From NCBI GenBank assembly GCA_018881555.1, contig JACAXG010000068.1, forward strand, positions 2,384,198-2,448,197: DNA of 64,000 nucleotides, in the 5' to 3' direction. The stretch comes from Amblyornis subalaris (Eukaryota > Chordata > Aves > Passeriformes > Ptilonorhynchidae). The notes under the pieces are model-generated. The model saw only the letters and a list, made by a program, of their open reading frames with translations. It did no database searches and was not told the DNA's origin. This document shows, piece after piece, positions 1-47,805 of this stretch. Every line of letters begins with the position of its first letter. The first letter of the stretch is position 1. The translations under genes and the position numbers were made by a program.

Positions 1-35647
<35,647 letters not shown>

Positions 35648-36396
35648 TCTCGCCCCGGAGGAAACAAGCCGCGGGTGGGCTGGTTGGATCTATCGCGGTG
35701 GCCGGGCTGTTTGCATTCCAAAGGGAGAATTTGGTTATGGACATCCTGACTGTGCAGCCTCGTTCATCTGGAGTTGTACTCTACCCTGCCAATTACTTCC
35801 ATTGCAGCCGAATGAGTAATGCGGGTGGAGCAAGGCTCTTGGGAGAGGAAGGGATGCACATCAATATGATGTAAAAAGAGTCTCCTTAGTCTTGCTCCCT
35901 GGGGAAGAAGGTATGGCGTTCAGCCTCCCCATCCTTGGGAAGTCATGAGATGCCTTGGAGCAAAGAAAGGATCTGAATTCAAATCTTTGTGTCTGAGCCT
36001 CTTGCTGTAAGTCACTGAGCAGCTGGAAGGTGACNGTGCAGACCTGTGTTTTCACTCTTGGGTGATGCAGATATCCCGGAGGGGAGGTCAGCCCCCACGT
36101 GGGGTTTGCAAGAGTGGACAGAGCTGTTTTCCACACAGCTGGATTCAGCACTTCCTGGGCCTGAGCGNCAAGCAAGCACAGATGCTGCGCTTGGGAAGTT
36201 TGCAAGGTGTTCCCTCCTTGCAGTGACAGCTCACCATGACAAACTGTGCCCTGGCTGGGTCCTGTTCTGCTCCTGTCACCTCGTCACTGCAGACTGCCGT
36301 CAGGTTTGAAGCAGAACTTTTCCTGCAACAGGCTTCACTCAACAGGCTTTAAAACTGATGTTGCAATAAGGGGCCCCGGCAATAGAATTTTACTGC

Positions 36397-36402
36397 AATA
36401 AA
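36397..36402 (+). terminator. PPP1R16B: Proximal polyadenylation signal AATAAA
   Basis: AATAAA lies about 750 bases after the stop codon. Use of it would give a short 3'UTR isoform. A TG/T-rich downstream element is present but not strong. Confidence 0.4.
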
Positions 36403-39400
36403 ATACTGACAAAGGTCTATATTGGGATAAGTAATTTAAAAAACTTATTTGTACTATTTAGACTCTTAATTTGTTAAAACTGAAAAGACTTTTGTTGATC
36501 TCACTTTCCTATTGATTCTGTTTGTTTACTCTGTACACAGATGCTAGGGGCAGTATGCTTTGCGTTCTGATTTTTTTCTGGATTCCCAGAACCCCAGGGC
36601 TCAGGAAGCATGAGGAGGAAAGGCTTGCCAACACTAATCTAGGAACGCCATGGAAGCATTTCTAATCCTGTAGATGTGACGACACTTGCACTAACCTGCA
36701 GTCTTTGGCTGAGAAATAACTGTTAACACTGCAGCAGGACAGGAGATGTTTTGGTCTGACTTCCAGCTCCCNTGCTGAAGCTGTCAGCAGTGGTTAGCAG
36801 CTGGCAGAGGAAGGTTTAAATGCCTCTATATCTGCAGGAGTTGCCTGACACCATCAGTACTTAACAAAGCCTCTCTGCTGTGGAGCAGCTGGAACACCAA
36901 CACCGTGTTTTGATGTAGTTCATGTGAGCCCTGACAGCCCCCCTGGGAAGCACCAGCACGGTGTAACCTGGGGGTTTGGCACTGGCTTCTCAGCAAGTTC
37001 AGGCTTTGTACCTGGGGGAGGTGAGAGGAGAGTGTGGGACAGCTCTGAGGAACTGGCCACACTTCAGTTGTATCTAAGAAGTAACTGTAAATCTTTAACC
37101 CCTTCTCTGCACGGAGGGGCTGTCACACACGTAACTGTTTGCCTGCATGAGTATGTGTCTTCTTGGGCAGCTTAAATTCCAAACTCTGAAGACATAAAGC
37201 TGTTTGGGTCTCTGTAAGCCATCAGTGGATTAAATCCAGCTCACGTAGTTGTGCTTCGGCCAAGCAACAGCAAATGCAGCTCTCACCCATCTTCCTTTTA
37301 TCTGGTGGCTGTTGGACATCAACATTCCCCTTCACACGTACTCTCCCTCTATGGGGATCCTCACAGCCTTAACGTTTTTCTAGGCTATAAAAAGTTGACT
37401 GAGGCTGCCAGTGACTGTTAAGTGCTACCCTCTGCTCCCCATCAAATCCACCCATTGCTGGGGATGGATATTTTACAATACAGGGCTCTGGGCTCTTCGA
37501 GGCAGCAGAGGTGGCTGTGTGTCACCACCACAGCCACGCTGTGCAGGAGGCACTTTTGGACCTGTGAGGTCATTACCAGGCTGACAATTTACTGGTTCAA
37601 ACTGTGAAGATCCAATTCTCTTTCCTCACCAGTTTTGGGAGCAAACTAGAAAGTGGTAGCAGTTGGTCTGGTTCATTTAAAACCTCAGTTCTNCTCAAGA
37701 CAGAATTTGAAGCATTCAGAGAAGTTGGGCTCCTTCCATTGTTGAAACAGATATGCTAATTATAGAACTAGAAAATACTTCTTGTGCTTGACTTTAAGGG
37801 ATTTCAAAGTCATTCTCTAGTAGAAAGAGACTGATTTGGTAACTGGACTTTACTGCATCTGTGTGTGGTTAACAGTGGGTCTTCTGATTACCTTGAGTAA
37901 ATTCTTCTGGGATAACACCAAGTGTGGCCTGGCTATTATGGAACAGGGGAGATGATCTTTCTGGTGCCTCTCTTCTCCCGTGGTGGTGAGGTTTGTCTCT
38001 CCACATCCATCCTAAAGAGATTTCTGAACTCACTGTAACAAATTTTGGTGCCGCTATCCACTAGGTTGTAAATGGTGCAAAATTTGGGCCCAGGTGTTGC
38101 CTTCCCTCCCAGCAAAGGAGGAGTTGGGCCCTTTTCCTTCTCAGAGCAACTTTGTGCTATCAAGTGTATCGAATCCTACCTAATTCTGAGGAAATGAAAA
38201 GGAGATCATTGAATGCAATAGTGTGAAGTAGTTTGAGGCTTGCTTTCACTGAGAGCTGTTAATACATTAAAACTGCAGGAAACCAGTCCATTTTAGACGG
38301 CTTTTTGGCTTCCATTGGTATTTCACTCTGTTTATATGTAAAACTCTGGGAACTCNTCATTCCAGCTGTGAAGCCTAGTGGTGTTTGATCAAATGTAATC
38401 CAGTCTTATTCAGACAAGAGTGTTATTAATGATAAAAGTCAGTAATTGATAAATCTTCCAGGATATGTTTCACAGCCCTGCCAAGTATTTACTTACCACT
38501 GGCTTGGGGCTGAAGTTGCATCAGGCTGTGACTTGGAAGGCTGTTGAAGAATGACCTGGAATGAATTCATGCTTGTGTGTGGTGACATTTGAGATATAAT
38601 GGTCACTGCCTGTGGAGCACGGGCAGAGCTGTTGGTTGTAGGTCTGGGGTGAGNGATTCTGTAAAGTGGATATTGAACCTGTTCCTGGTAAACTGTTTTG
38701 TGGAGACAAACAGGCTTTTGGGGGAGTGAAAAACACATAGATTCTCTTACATGGGCATTGTAGCAGCCTGCTTCTAGGAATAAGGCATTTTACTGTAAAA
38801 TTTAGCAGTGTTACAACAATAGTGGGTTTTTGATATCTATATGTTTTAAAGGCCATCCCATGGAAAGCTCTGAGATCCAGAGCAGAGAGCACGTGGCTAT
38901 TTTATTGGATCTTAATATGGCTAAAAAGCTGTGGAAACTAGAAGTCATGTTATGACTGGCACATCTAGCACTTAGTTTATTCGAGGAACATTTGGGGGTT
39001 TTATGATACACAAATGGTTTTAGGCTTGATAAATATCTGATTACAGATTCGAGGCCAGATTAGGGTCCCAGTTCNGTTAGCAGTGAGCCAAAGGTTGTAG
39101 TTGTTCACACAGTCCGTGCAAAGATTAGAGAAGGTGAATGTATTGACAGGTCTGTTGCAGGCAGAGCTGCATGAGAATAACCCTTCTGCTCACACCACCT
39201 TCCTGTGTGCTGAATTTGTGCTGTTTCTAGCAAATTAACTGGTTGATGACAGCAGCTTTATGTTCCATGTTGAAAGAAATTTTTTAGATGGAGAAAAAGG
39301 TGTCTTTCAAAATGGTGTCTCTACTTTACTGAGCTCAGCCAAGGAAGTCCCAGCACTGGAATGTTAGATAAGGGCTTAAGTACCATTGCTGGGATCTGTT

Positions 39401-40710
39401 TGAAATCAGACCTGGATCTGTGTTTCACATACCACGATGCGATTTCAGCCCACTTAATTTCACTTCTTTGGTGCTCCTGAATCTTAAAACTCTCCCAGTT
39501 TTGGGAAGAACTTGCTCTAGCTGATGTGATTCTGTGCCATCTTGCAGGTGTGGTTGAAGAACCACCTGGGTGAGGAACTCCTGGTAGGGAAGGACAACAG
39601 CGTGGCAGGGCAACAGCAATAATGACTCAGTGCAATACTCAGTGGAGGCGGTGAATTCTCGAGTTTATTGAGCAGGGTCTTATTTCATGGGGTTGAAATC
39701 ACTTGCAAGCTCCCAAATGGCATTACAACTTCTGTCTAGTGTCCTTTTGCTTCAGTCTTGGAGCTCTGATTACCCAAATCTTCTCTGCTGAAACTGAATC
39801 AGCATTACCATGGAACAGGGAACATCCTAACAGAGAAAGCAATAGCACTGCTCTCCAGTGAGCCATGGATGAACTGTTGTCCCTCTGCTGGAAGGTTTCT
39901 CCCTACACTTGGGTATTTCTGTGCCTTATACTTGGTGAAGGTGTCTCATCTCTGGAAGGTTTGTGGTGACTATACAGTGCTGATCTTTAACTTGGAGACT
40001 TTTGCAAGGGGATAACAGTTCAGAGCATGCCACATTTTGACATTATTATTTGCTCTTTCAGTTTCTGTCATGATTGCCACTTCTCTCTTCCTAAATACAC
40101 AGAAAGGAAATGCACAGGGGCTTCATTCTGTTTTAACTACTTTGGTGTATCAGTTCTGCANAGGTAGAATCCAGAACACGCTCACAGCAGCAAGGTCTCA
40201 CCTCTTACTACAGAACACATTTACATTGTTTTGTTTTGTTTTGCCTGTGGCTGTACAACAGAATGTTGTCCCTGGTTGTTCTTCACCTTTATTCTGTTTT
40301 CTTATTGGCCAAACCGGTAATGGACTTCTCAGTTCCCTCACACAATTCAAGCACCACTGGGCTCTCCAGGCAACATCTGCCATGGCACGATTACGACCTA
40401 GAACATTTTGCTGTATTTCAACTGTGGAAGCTGCAGCAGAGGAGACTCTGCTCAAGAGACCCATTCCCAAAGCTACACCAATGCAATGATCTCCCCCCGC
40501 AGCTGGGGGGGGACACGGGTTCTGAAACAGTGCAGATGCAGCCTTAGGATTGCCATGGCTGTGTCTTCAGCCTTCGGATTGCAGCGTGAGAGTGGGTGCA
40601 GGAGTGTGGATAACCCAGGCGGGACTGCTGTGTGTACAGGACGGTGAGAGATGATGGCAAGCCTTCTGCAATAACTCGTTATTCCATCGATCAGTAGTAA
40701 ACGATGTACA

Positions 40711-40716
40711 AATAAA
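40711..40716 (+). terminator. PPP1R16B: Distal polyadenylation signal AATAAA
   Basis: AATAAA sits about 5.06 kb after the stop, in an AT-rich context typical of the end of a long vertebrate 3'UTR. Additional near-consensus signals follow up to about 40930. Confidence 0.5.
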
Positions 40717-41194
40717 ACTTGATGAAATGTATTTTATGTGAAGAAAAAGAAATAATGTAAGAAGTGTATATTGTATTAGCAGCTTTGTGTATAAAATGGC
40801 ATTTTGGCAATCAGAGTCTAATATATTTAAAACTTTTTTTAAAAAAAGGATATTTGATATTGTATGGAATTGACTTTATTGCTACTGTAAGTATGGAGAT
40901 GGTTTCTTAACATGTTGAAGCAATGCATAAAATCTTAAACTTTATGTAAAACTCATGCCAAAAGGGTATGTTTGACAGTATTAGCACCTGACTCAGTGTC
41001 TTTAATAGAGAGATTGAATTTTTTAATTTAAAAATTATATTAAATTTCTTTTAATAATACAAAAATGCCACTGAGGGGTTTTTTAATCGGTTTATTTTTG
41101 GGTACTCTGCTAAATGTCTCTGCCCCTCAGCTGTCTACAGCCAGGGGATGTCTAAAAGAGGAAGTCCAGGCAGTGGGTGGGTGTAACTTTTTGT

Positions 41195-41343
41195 TTCATC
41201 AAGAGCTGAGCTCAAGAAGCGTTTGGACAACGCTCTCAGGCACAGGGGGGGATTGTTGGGGCTGGCCGGTGCAGGGTCGGGAATTGGGCTTTGGTGATGC
41301 TTGGAGATCCCTTCCAACACAGAATATTCTGTGATTCTGTGGA
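41195..41343 (+). mobile_element. CR1 LINE fragment, 3' end
   Basis: It contains 'agctcaagaagcgtttggac', then 'aacgctctcaggcacagg', 'gattgttggggctgg', and ends 'gaatattctgtgattctgtg'. This is a CR1 subfamily 3' end. It separates the PPP1R16B 3'UTR from the FAM83D promoter and ends only 380 bases before the FAM83D start codon. Confidence 0.85.
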
Positions 41344-41674
41344 GTAGCGGCAGTTGGTGCTCGGTACAAGCGGGAAGGCCAAAGCTGTGACTGCCTTCCG
41401 TGGATTTCCACGTGTCCGAGGCATTCGGCGCTGCGTTTGTTACGAGGGTCCTTCTCAGGGGCGGCTGATTCGGTTGAGAAGAAAGCACCGCGATCCCTCC
41501 CAGCCCCGCCTGGAGGACAGCAGGGCTCGGGGCAGGGCTGCGTCCCCATCCCGGTGAGCTCCATCCCCGCTCCATCCCCGCCCCGTCCCGCCCGGCGGAG
41601 GCGGAGCCGCCCTGCCCGCAGCCAACGGCGGCGCGGGGCGGGGGCAGGCGGCGGTGGCGGCGGCGCTGTTTGGA

Positions 41675-41680
41675 TTCAAA
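41675..41680 (-). promoter_or_regulatory. FAM83D: CHR-like cell-cycle element (TTTGAA on minus strand)
   Basis: TTTGAA is the core of the cell cycle genes homology region bound by MuvB complexes in G2/M genes, and mammalian FAM83D is a mitotically expressed gene. On the minus strand a GGCG lies two bases upstream of it, closer than the usual four-base CDE-CHR spacing. The downstream FAM83D-like gene lacks this element. Confidence 0.45.
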
Positions 41681-41685
41681 CTCGC

Positions 41686-41692
41686 CATAAAG
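41686..41692 (+). promoter_or_regulatory. FAM83D: TATA-like CATAAAG, 38 bases before the ATG
   Basis: It lies at the same relative position as TATAAAG in the downstream copy, in a similar local context (CGCCATAAAG against CGCTATAAAG). The core promoters therefore look homologous, although they are not identical. Confidence 0.45.
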
Positions 41693-41718
41693 CACCGGCC
41701 GGGCCGAGCCGTNCCGTG

Positions 41719-42198
41719 CGGCCATGGCCAACGCGTCGCAGTGGCTGGAGGAGGGCGCGGGGCGCTGGCCGCCGCCGGCCGGGCCGTACAGCGAGGCGCA
41801 GCGCCTGGCGCTGGAGGAGCTGGTGGCGGGCGGCCCCGAGGCGCTGCGGGCTTTCCTGCGGCGGGAGCAGCTGCCGCCCTTCCTGTCGGAGCCCGAGGTG
41901 CAGGACATCGCGCGGGCCGCGCTGCCGCCCGCCGCGGCCCCGGAGCCGGCGGCGGAGCCCTCGGCCGGCGCCTCGCCGGACGCGTCGTCGCTCACCTACT
42001 TCCCCGAGCGCTCGGACCTGGAGCCGCCGGCGCTGGAGCTGGGCTGGCCGGGCTTCGCCAGCGGCGCCTTCCGCGGGCTGACGCGGGTGGAGGCGCATTT
42101 CCAGCCCGGCTGCGGGGACAGCATCTACGGCTGCAAGGAGGCGGTGCGGCGCCAGATCCGCTCCGCGCGACAGGTGAGTGAGTGCCCGCCCGGGCCCC
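41719..42198 (+). repeat. 480-base duplicated block, copy A (FAM83D exon 1)
   Basis: By eye this block matches 49201-49680 base for base, apart from one N in copy B. It starts five bases before the ATG and ends 25 bases into the intron. Sequence outside it is clearly different in the two genes. Confidence 0.9.
41724..42173 (+). CDS. FAM83D: FAM83D exon 1
   Basis: It has 150 codons, very GC-rich, from MANASQW to RSARQ. It carries the N-terminal part of DUF1669, including [19 protein letters not shown]. The donor is GTGAGT; phase 0. Kozak context GCCATGG is strong. Confidence 0.93.
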
Positions 42199-45100
42199 TC
42201 TCCGGTGGGTCTGCGAGCCCATCAGCAATCGGCACGGGGAGCATTAAGCATCTCCAAGTGGCTTTAAACCCCCGTCGAGCAGACAGGGGGGGATTTAAAG
42301 GAGGACGAGCTCAAAAATACACAAAGAGTGGCACTCTGTGTTCTGCATGTGGGAGCTCTCCCTTTCCCGGCCGCTCCGGAGGTGATGCGCCAAGAGCTCC
42401 CTGTCCCGCAGCGCTGCTGCCACGGCCAACGCAGTCGCTGTATCCAGCTGATCCCGCTCTCACTCGGAGCGGAAGGTGTCCTCTTCCAGGTTCCTGACTG
42501 ATGTGCTCTGCCAGTCAGATTCGCTTGCAAACTTCCTGCTGTCCCTTAAGCAGTATGACATAGAAAAGGCCTCTTTTATAAAAGAAGGTTACCTACAGAT
42601 AGAACACTCTGATTGTATTTCCCTTCCCTAGCTCACTAATCGTCCCCAAAGTGATGTACAGACCTGCTTTTAACATCCATCCTACAGGAGCGGATGCTTT
42701 TGTTCTGATACAGAGTATGGTTTAAAAACCACGTGGTGTAGTAACTTGTAACTGTTCCCTGTAACTCATTACATTCCCTGAGTTTATAGCCTCCAACTGT
42801 AATCCCTGGGAGGGAACCACCCTCCTCCTCAGCAGCCATTCAATTGGCTCAGCTAAAATTTAAATGTGTAGCTTCCTTTTTGGGTGGCCAGATGAAGCAA
42901 CCGCTGTCTCTTTGTGTAGCGTGTGCTCGCACACGGCACACCCTGAATGAGCAACTGAGCTTAGTCCCTGCTCCCTTCCCAGGGCAGAGGCTTAGGGAGT
43001 GTGTGAGGATGACATGAACGATGGGCTCGTTGCCAGAAACGGTCAGAGAGGAAGCTCTGTTCTCAAACAATCGCTATCAGGTAGATGAGACCAGTCTGGT
43101 AACTCCAGTAAACTCCATAAAAACATTTGTTCCTCCAAAAAGCTGTACTTGTTTGTAATATTGTTCCTTGCAGCATCCTGCCAAATACCTTCCCTCACAC
43201 TGAGCCAAGAGCCAGGCAAGATCCTGCCCTAGCTGTGATCCAAGGAGCGTTTTTGTGGACATAAAAGAAATTTTTGACCCCCTAAAATTTACTGAGTATC
43301 AGATACTATGTAATATTGCTCAGTCGTTTCTGAGTTCTTNAAGTTAATGAGAGGAATGGGAAAACTTCAGAGGCTGCATAGTTTCTTCCCAACTCACTCA
43401 AATGCAGTTAGCTCAAGTGACTGCTGCTATTTTGCCCTTACTGTCCTGAATGGATGAGTGCTACACTCATCCATAAAAGTCTTTTCTCTCTTTCCTCTAA
43501 ACACTTCGAGCAAAACTGTATTTTGTTTCNAGCTGCAAATTCTGGGGTTTGAACTCAAACGTGCTGTGAATTTAGCGGTCATATGAAGGTATCAGTGTTC
43601 CCAAGGATTTACTGTGAATTGTTTTGTTTTCAGGGGTGGTTTTCTTACTTGTCTGATCTTGTCAAAAGCATCTCATTGGGTTTTTATCTTCCTTCAACAC
43701 TTAGACAAGTGATTGCATGGAGAGAAGCACAGGAGACACGCAAGGAGCACGAGCATAAACTAAATTTATCTAGAAATACCCATGTGCTTGTGTATGTTAT
43801 ATAACTCAGCCAAAGGGAACCAATTCCTTAGGGAGCAGGACAGAGGTGGGAATGCAAGCTTAGGCTGTTCCTGTGGGAAATGTTTCCTCTGAGTACAGGC
43901 CATGCCACACACAGAGCTGTGTTGCGTGCACATACACCTTGGGAGTGCTGCAGCATCATCCATCTGATAAGGGCAGGTGCCAGCTACCCACAGTGGTTGT
44001 ATAATCATTGTCCTTGACCTGGTCTAAGAGGAGAATAGAAAAGTCAGTCATGAAGCCAAATCCTTTATGCCTTTGTGTCCCTGCTAGAGGTGGTTTTGAA
44101 GGATGAGAATTCTAGCACCATAACAGCGTTTGAGGTGGCTCTGAATTAGCTGGAGAGATTGTTCATAAATGTAGTCTTCCTGTTTTGGGATTTGCCATTA
44201 AAGAACTGTTGGGTGAGTTGAGGGACTTCTTGTGAGGGTGTGGGATGGGAACTCAGTAAGAGTCTAGAGACCAGGAATAGGCTGGAAATCAGTTGGGATT
44301 TGTGAGATGTGACATTTGAGCTAATTCTCCTTGTAGCTGTTTGAAACATTGGGAGAAACAGGCATGAAGATGATCCGTCTGGATTCGTGATGCGGCCACA
44401 TTACAGGAGATTGTGTAGGGAAGGAGGATGTGAAAGTGTACAACAGCAGCAGATATGAGGAAAAACCTCTTCAGGCTTATATTTTACATTCTGGGGCACA
44501 ATGAATTTACAGGAACGTTGTGGGAATATAGAAATCTTTTATAGCTTGCCAGGGCCTGTGCAGTAGGATGAGGAAATGCGTGTGGCTCTGATGATAGCAG
44601 CAGGAGAATATGGCTGGGGGTGGTGGTGGCCTTGTGTAAAATAAATCCCTTGACTAAGTGTTGTCACTTTTCTTGCAGGTGATTGCCCTTGTGATGGATT
44701 CCTTCACAGACATTGAGATCTTCAGTGACCTCCAGGATGCCTATAACAACCGCCAAGTCCCTGTCTACATCCTTCTCGACCAGGACTTCCTACCCCATTT
44801 CTTGGAAATGTGCAACAATTTGGGAGTTTGTCCTGAGCAGGAAAGTGTGAGTACTAAATTCGGGGTTGTTTTTATTTTTGTGGTACTGTTTATGTATATC
44901 AAAGAAACCTTTCTATGAAGCATCAGGCTGCCTTGAAAGCCTAAAGCAACCTGTTTGGTAACTACAAGAAAAGGGGGTTTTCTGAACTGTTTCTCAGCTC
45001 CTGAAGATCAAGGCTCAATATTGCGTGGTTTCAGTACAGCCTCTAATCCAACATGTGAAACTGCTCCCAAACTCAGCAAAAACCCTGCAGAAAAGGCACA

Positions 45101-47164
45101 TCTGCCACCCTATGCTGCCCAGATGTAGGAGCTACAACCATGCCGTGCACCAGCCCCATGTGCTGGGTGGAGTGTGCACTGGGATCCCTGTCCTGAGGAT
45201 GCAACAATTTTCAAGCATTTAATTTTGCAATATTTAAATAGCTTTATTCTTTGGCTCACGGAACTGCTTGCTAAGGAAAACAGAAACGTGGGAAGCTCAA
45301 GGGTGGCAGAGCTCTGGCATCATCTGATTTCTTTCCTAATACTTTCTTTTAAAAGGATTTGGGTGATATGACNCAGCTGATTTGCTTAGTTGATCTGAAT
45401 ATAAACTGACACGGCTGTGTTATGGCTTAGCTTAGATAGGCTTATGCTCACTCCAGTAAAAGTTTCTCTGGACAGTGAAAAACACTCTTACCTTCCTGGG
45501 CAGTGATTAATTGGAACTGGCTGGTCTCTCCACAGACTCCCCTAATCTAACAGAAATTTAGCACTGTGTGACTAATAACACTGATATACAGACTGTATAA
45601 AAAAGTTCATTTCGTTCCTATCTTCCATAGTGTGCATAGCTGCTTTTAAGTAGAATTACTAATCAAAAGTTTTTTGCAAGTTAACTCATATCAGATGTTA
45701 CTTTTTCCTTTCTTTTCTGAACCAGATGATGAGAGTTCGAACTCTCACAGGGAGCACGTACTACATGAGGTCAGGTGCCAAAATTGTTGGGAAAGCCAAG
45801 GAGAAGTTCGTGTTAATTGATGGCATTAGAGTGGCAACAGGCTCCTACAGGCAAGTATTGGGGTCTGCTGGTGCCCAATGAAGCTGCAGAAAGGGGGATT
45901 TGCTGCAAGAAGGATGTATAAGTTTGCTGTTTGCCTGGTGTTATTGAGTGCCCATGGCACATGGACTAGCTGAGTCTAAGTGGGACTGACACAAAGCTGA
46001 AAACACCTTTGGAAAACTGGTTCACACAACTTGTTGCTAGCAAAGCACTTGGCCATGGCTNAATAGAGTTCTTCCTGGAGGAGTGAATAGTCAGTTGACT
46101 TCTCACCTCCCTTAATGCACAGCATTTCTAAGCTGAGTCTTGCTATCTGTAACTGTATATGCTGAAATGCACCAGAGGTTAACTGTGAATCTTGGTTTGT
46201 TTTCAACAGTTTCACCTGGTCTGATGGGAAGCTGAACAGCAGCAACTTGTTGGTGTTGTCAGGTCAGGTGGTTGAACACTTTGACCTGCAGTTCAGGATT
46301 CTTTATGCCCAGTCACTGCCCATCAGCCCTAAGAGACCGTCCAGCTGCAGGAACAGTGGGATGTTTGATCACCTGCTGGCCAGAACAGAGTCCTCTAAGG
46401 AATATACTGTGGAAGACAACCTGAGAGCAGAATTTGCCAGACTGTCTAGCACTCCAAAGAAATTGTTGGAAGAACCAGATCAAGCTGAATACACTCCTGG
46501 ACGAAAATTTTGGAACCTGGGGCATTCTTGCCTGTGTGAAGAGGAGTCGTTCAGCAATCAAGTGGCCACAGTGGAAAGGAAAAGTGCATCCACTCAAACT
46601 GGCCCATGGGAAGAGATGGCAGCTGTGACCACGTGTAATGCAGCCACTCAGGCCAGTACTGCCACAGCAGACACTGGCACTCAGGCTTCTGTCACTGCCA
46701 GAGTGACGGGCACTCAGACATCAATTTTGCTGAAGACTGCANTGACACAGACAAAGGAAGAGACGGGCACAGAAACACCCCTCCTTCACAGAAAGTTCTC
46801 AAAAGAAGAATATTTTCTGCCTGGAAAGGCTGTATCAGGTTCTAGTCTGCGATCACTGTCTTCATCATCATCCCAGTGCTCTCTTGCAAGCTCTACAGGC
46901 TCCATATCTTCTATCCGCTCCTTCGAATATCCCAGCAGTCACAGGGCGCAATATTTCCAAAAACTGCATAAAGAGAGGCAATTCCACTACTCCACCATCA
47001 GGTCGAAGCTGAGCCACATGGTGGATATCCTGTCCCGGCGGGGCCGTGTCCCTGGCAGCTACGTGAGCCAGTACCCTGGCAGGTGCACCCTCAAGCANAG
47101 GCGAGACGTCAGCGCCAGCCTGCGCAGCCTCCGCGACGCCTCGCTCTTCTCCCTGAATAGATGA
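41724..47164 (+). CDS. FAM83D: FAM83D (CHICA), full-length four-exon gene
   Basis: Four exons join in frame to 565 residues (human about 585). In other vertebrates FAM83D places casein kinase 1 alpha on the mitotic spindle and works with HMMR, the kinesin KIF22 and dynein light chain. Residues ~20-285 form DUF1669, a phospholipase D-like fold. Asp238 (in LIDG) and Phe272 (in HFDLQF) correspond by spacing to the human Asp and Phe needed for CK1 binding. Residues 376-437 hold a periodic TQT-type array, and 455-490 are Ser-rich. Intron 3 has a GC donor. The start was chosen because the ATG is in GCCATGG context and begins a frame open through the exon. The first exon is identical to that of the next gene, so which exon 1 truly belongs here should be treated as open. 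Confidence 0.92.
42174..44678 (+). other. FAM83D intron 1
   Basis: A 2.5-kb intron. The first 25 bases are shared with the downstream gene and the rest is not. No exon or clear repeat was seen. The acceptor before 44679 is TTCTTGCAG. Confidence 0.8.
44679..44846 (+). CDS. FAM83D: FAM83D exon 2
   Basis: It has 56 codons beginning [11 protein letters not shown] and containing [17 protein letters not shown], a core DUF1669 segment. The donor is GTGAGT; phase 0. About 61% of its residues match the tandem copy. Confidence 0.93.
44847..45725 (+). other. FAM83D intron 2
   Basis: A 0.9-kb intron. No gene or named repeat was seen. The acceptor is GAACCAG. Confidence 0.8.
45726..45850 (+). CDS. FAM83D: FAM83D exon 3, with GC splice donor
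   Basis: It encodes [20 protein letters not shown] and then [13 protein letters not shown]. It ends in phase 2 at CCTACAG|GCAAGT, a GC-AG intron with otherwise consensus donor bases. No GT donor near it keeps the frame and the conserved SYSFTW join. Confidence 0.93.
46210..47164 (+). CDS. FAM83D: FAM83D terminal exon (end of DUF1669 plus C-terminal spindle region)
   Basis: It begins [13 protein letters not shown] and finishes DUF1669 with [14 protein letters not shown] long, mostly disordered tail follows, with the TQT array, a Ser-rich block, and a basic C-terminus ending FSLNR then TGA. One N affects codon 426, another a H/Q codon near the end. Confidence 0.92.
46592..46777 (+). repeat. 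FAM83D: Array of TQT/TQA-type motifs within FAM83D (candidate LC8-binding sites)
   Basis: TQT, TQA, TQA, TQT, TQT and TET start at residues 376, 394, 405, 416, 427 and 435. The four central motifs are spaced exactly 11 residues apart, which looks like a degenerate internal repeat. TQT is the anchor of the dynein light chain (LC8/DYNLL) recognition motif, and mammalian FAM83D is known to bind DYNLL1. Binding by each site here is inferred. Confidence 0.65.
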
Positions 47165-47805
47165 GTAAATGATTCTGCACTGGCCACAGAACACACCAAC
47201 CCCGGTCTCAAGTTGCTGTCACTTTATACCTTCAGATTCTTCCACTTCCGTCCAGCACTTTTTCTCTTTTTAATACATGTGTACGTCACTCTCCAGCACT
47301 TTCTTTTATACTATGCAATGTGAGCAAGAAAAAAGAGATATTATACGGTAACTGCTTGCAGGTTCTTCTTTTATGTATTAGTGGTGAAGATCATTTNAGT
47401 TCTGATTTAACCTGAAAACTGAACTTGTTACTGCTTTCTAGGATTGCTAAAGCCCTAGTTTTAATTTATGTAAAGTTGGAAAAATCTGAGTCAGACTGAA
47501 CTTGCTCAGAGTGGCTTTGGAGATTTAGCTTACATCAAGGAATTCTCAATTTTTTTTCCAATATTGGCTTTTATTTCTACTTTATCTTCGACATGAGGGG
47601 AATCAGCTTTTACAAAGAGCCATGAAGCTGATTTTATTCTAATTTCTGTGATATATGTGTTACTCTTCCACTAAAGTGAAAGGTCTGTTGGAGTTGTTGC
47701 AGATTCTTATCTTCATCTGTATCCTTTTTTCATTGTTTANGCCTTCTGAAACAGACTGAGCCAACTAGCTCTTCATTTTGATCATGCTCTCGTGCCTTTG
47801 GGTAG

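Larger units (their letters stand above)
35648..40830 (+). other. PPP1R16B: PPP1R16B 3'UTR (about 5 kb)
   Basis: No gene was recognised between the stop and the CR1 element at 41.2 kb. Two AATAAA signals are noted below. AT-rich sequence continues past the distal one to about 41060. The length fits the long 3'UTR of the mammalian gene. The exact end is inferred. Confidence 0.65.
41540..41723 (+). promoter_or_regulatory. FAM83D: CpG-island promoter of upstream FAM83D gene
   Basis: GC-rich, CpG-dense sequence leads into the start codon at 41724 and continues through exon 1. Near its end are a CHR-like TTCAAA (41675-41680) and a TATA-like CATAAAG (41686-41692). No canonical CCAAT box was seen close by. 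Confidence 0.7.

Noticed and set aside
41135..41995. 286-codon open frame antisense to FAM83D exon 1
   Set aside because: It is a shadow of GC-rich coding sequence and runs through a CR1 element. A related antisense frame appears at the second copy only because exon 1 is duplicated.
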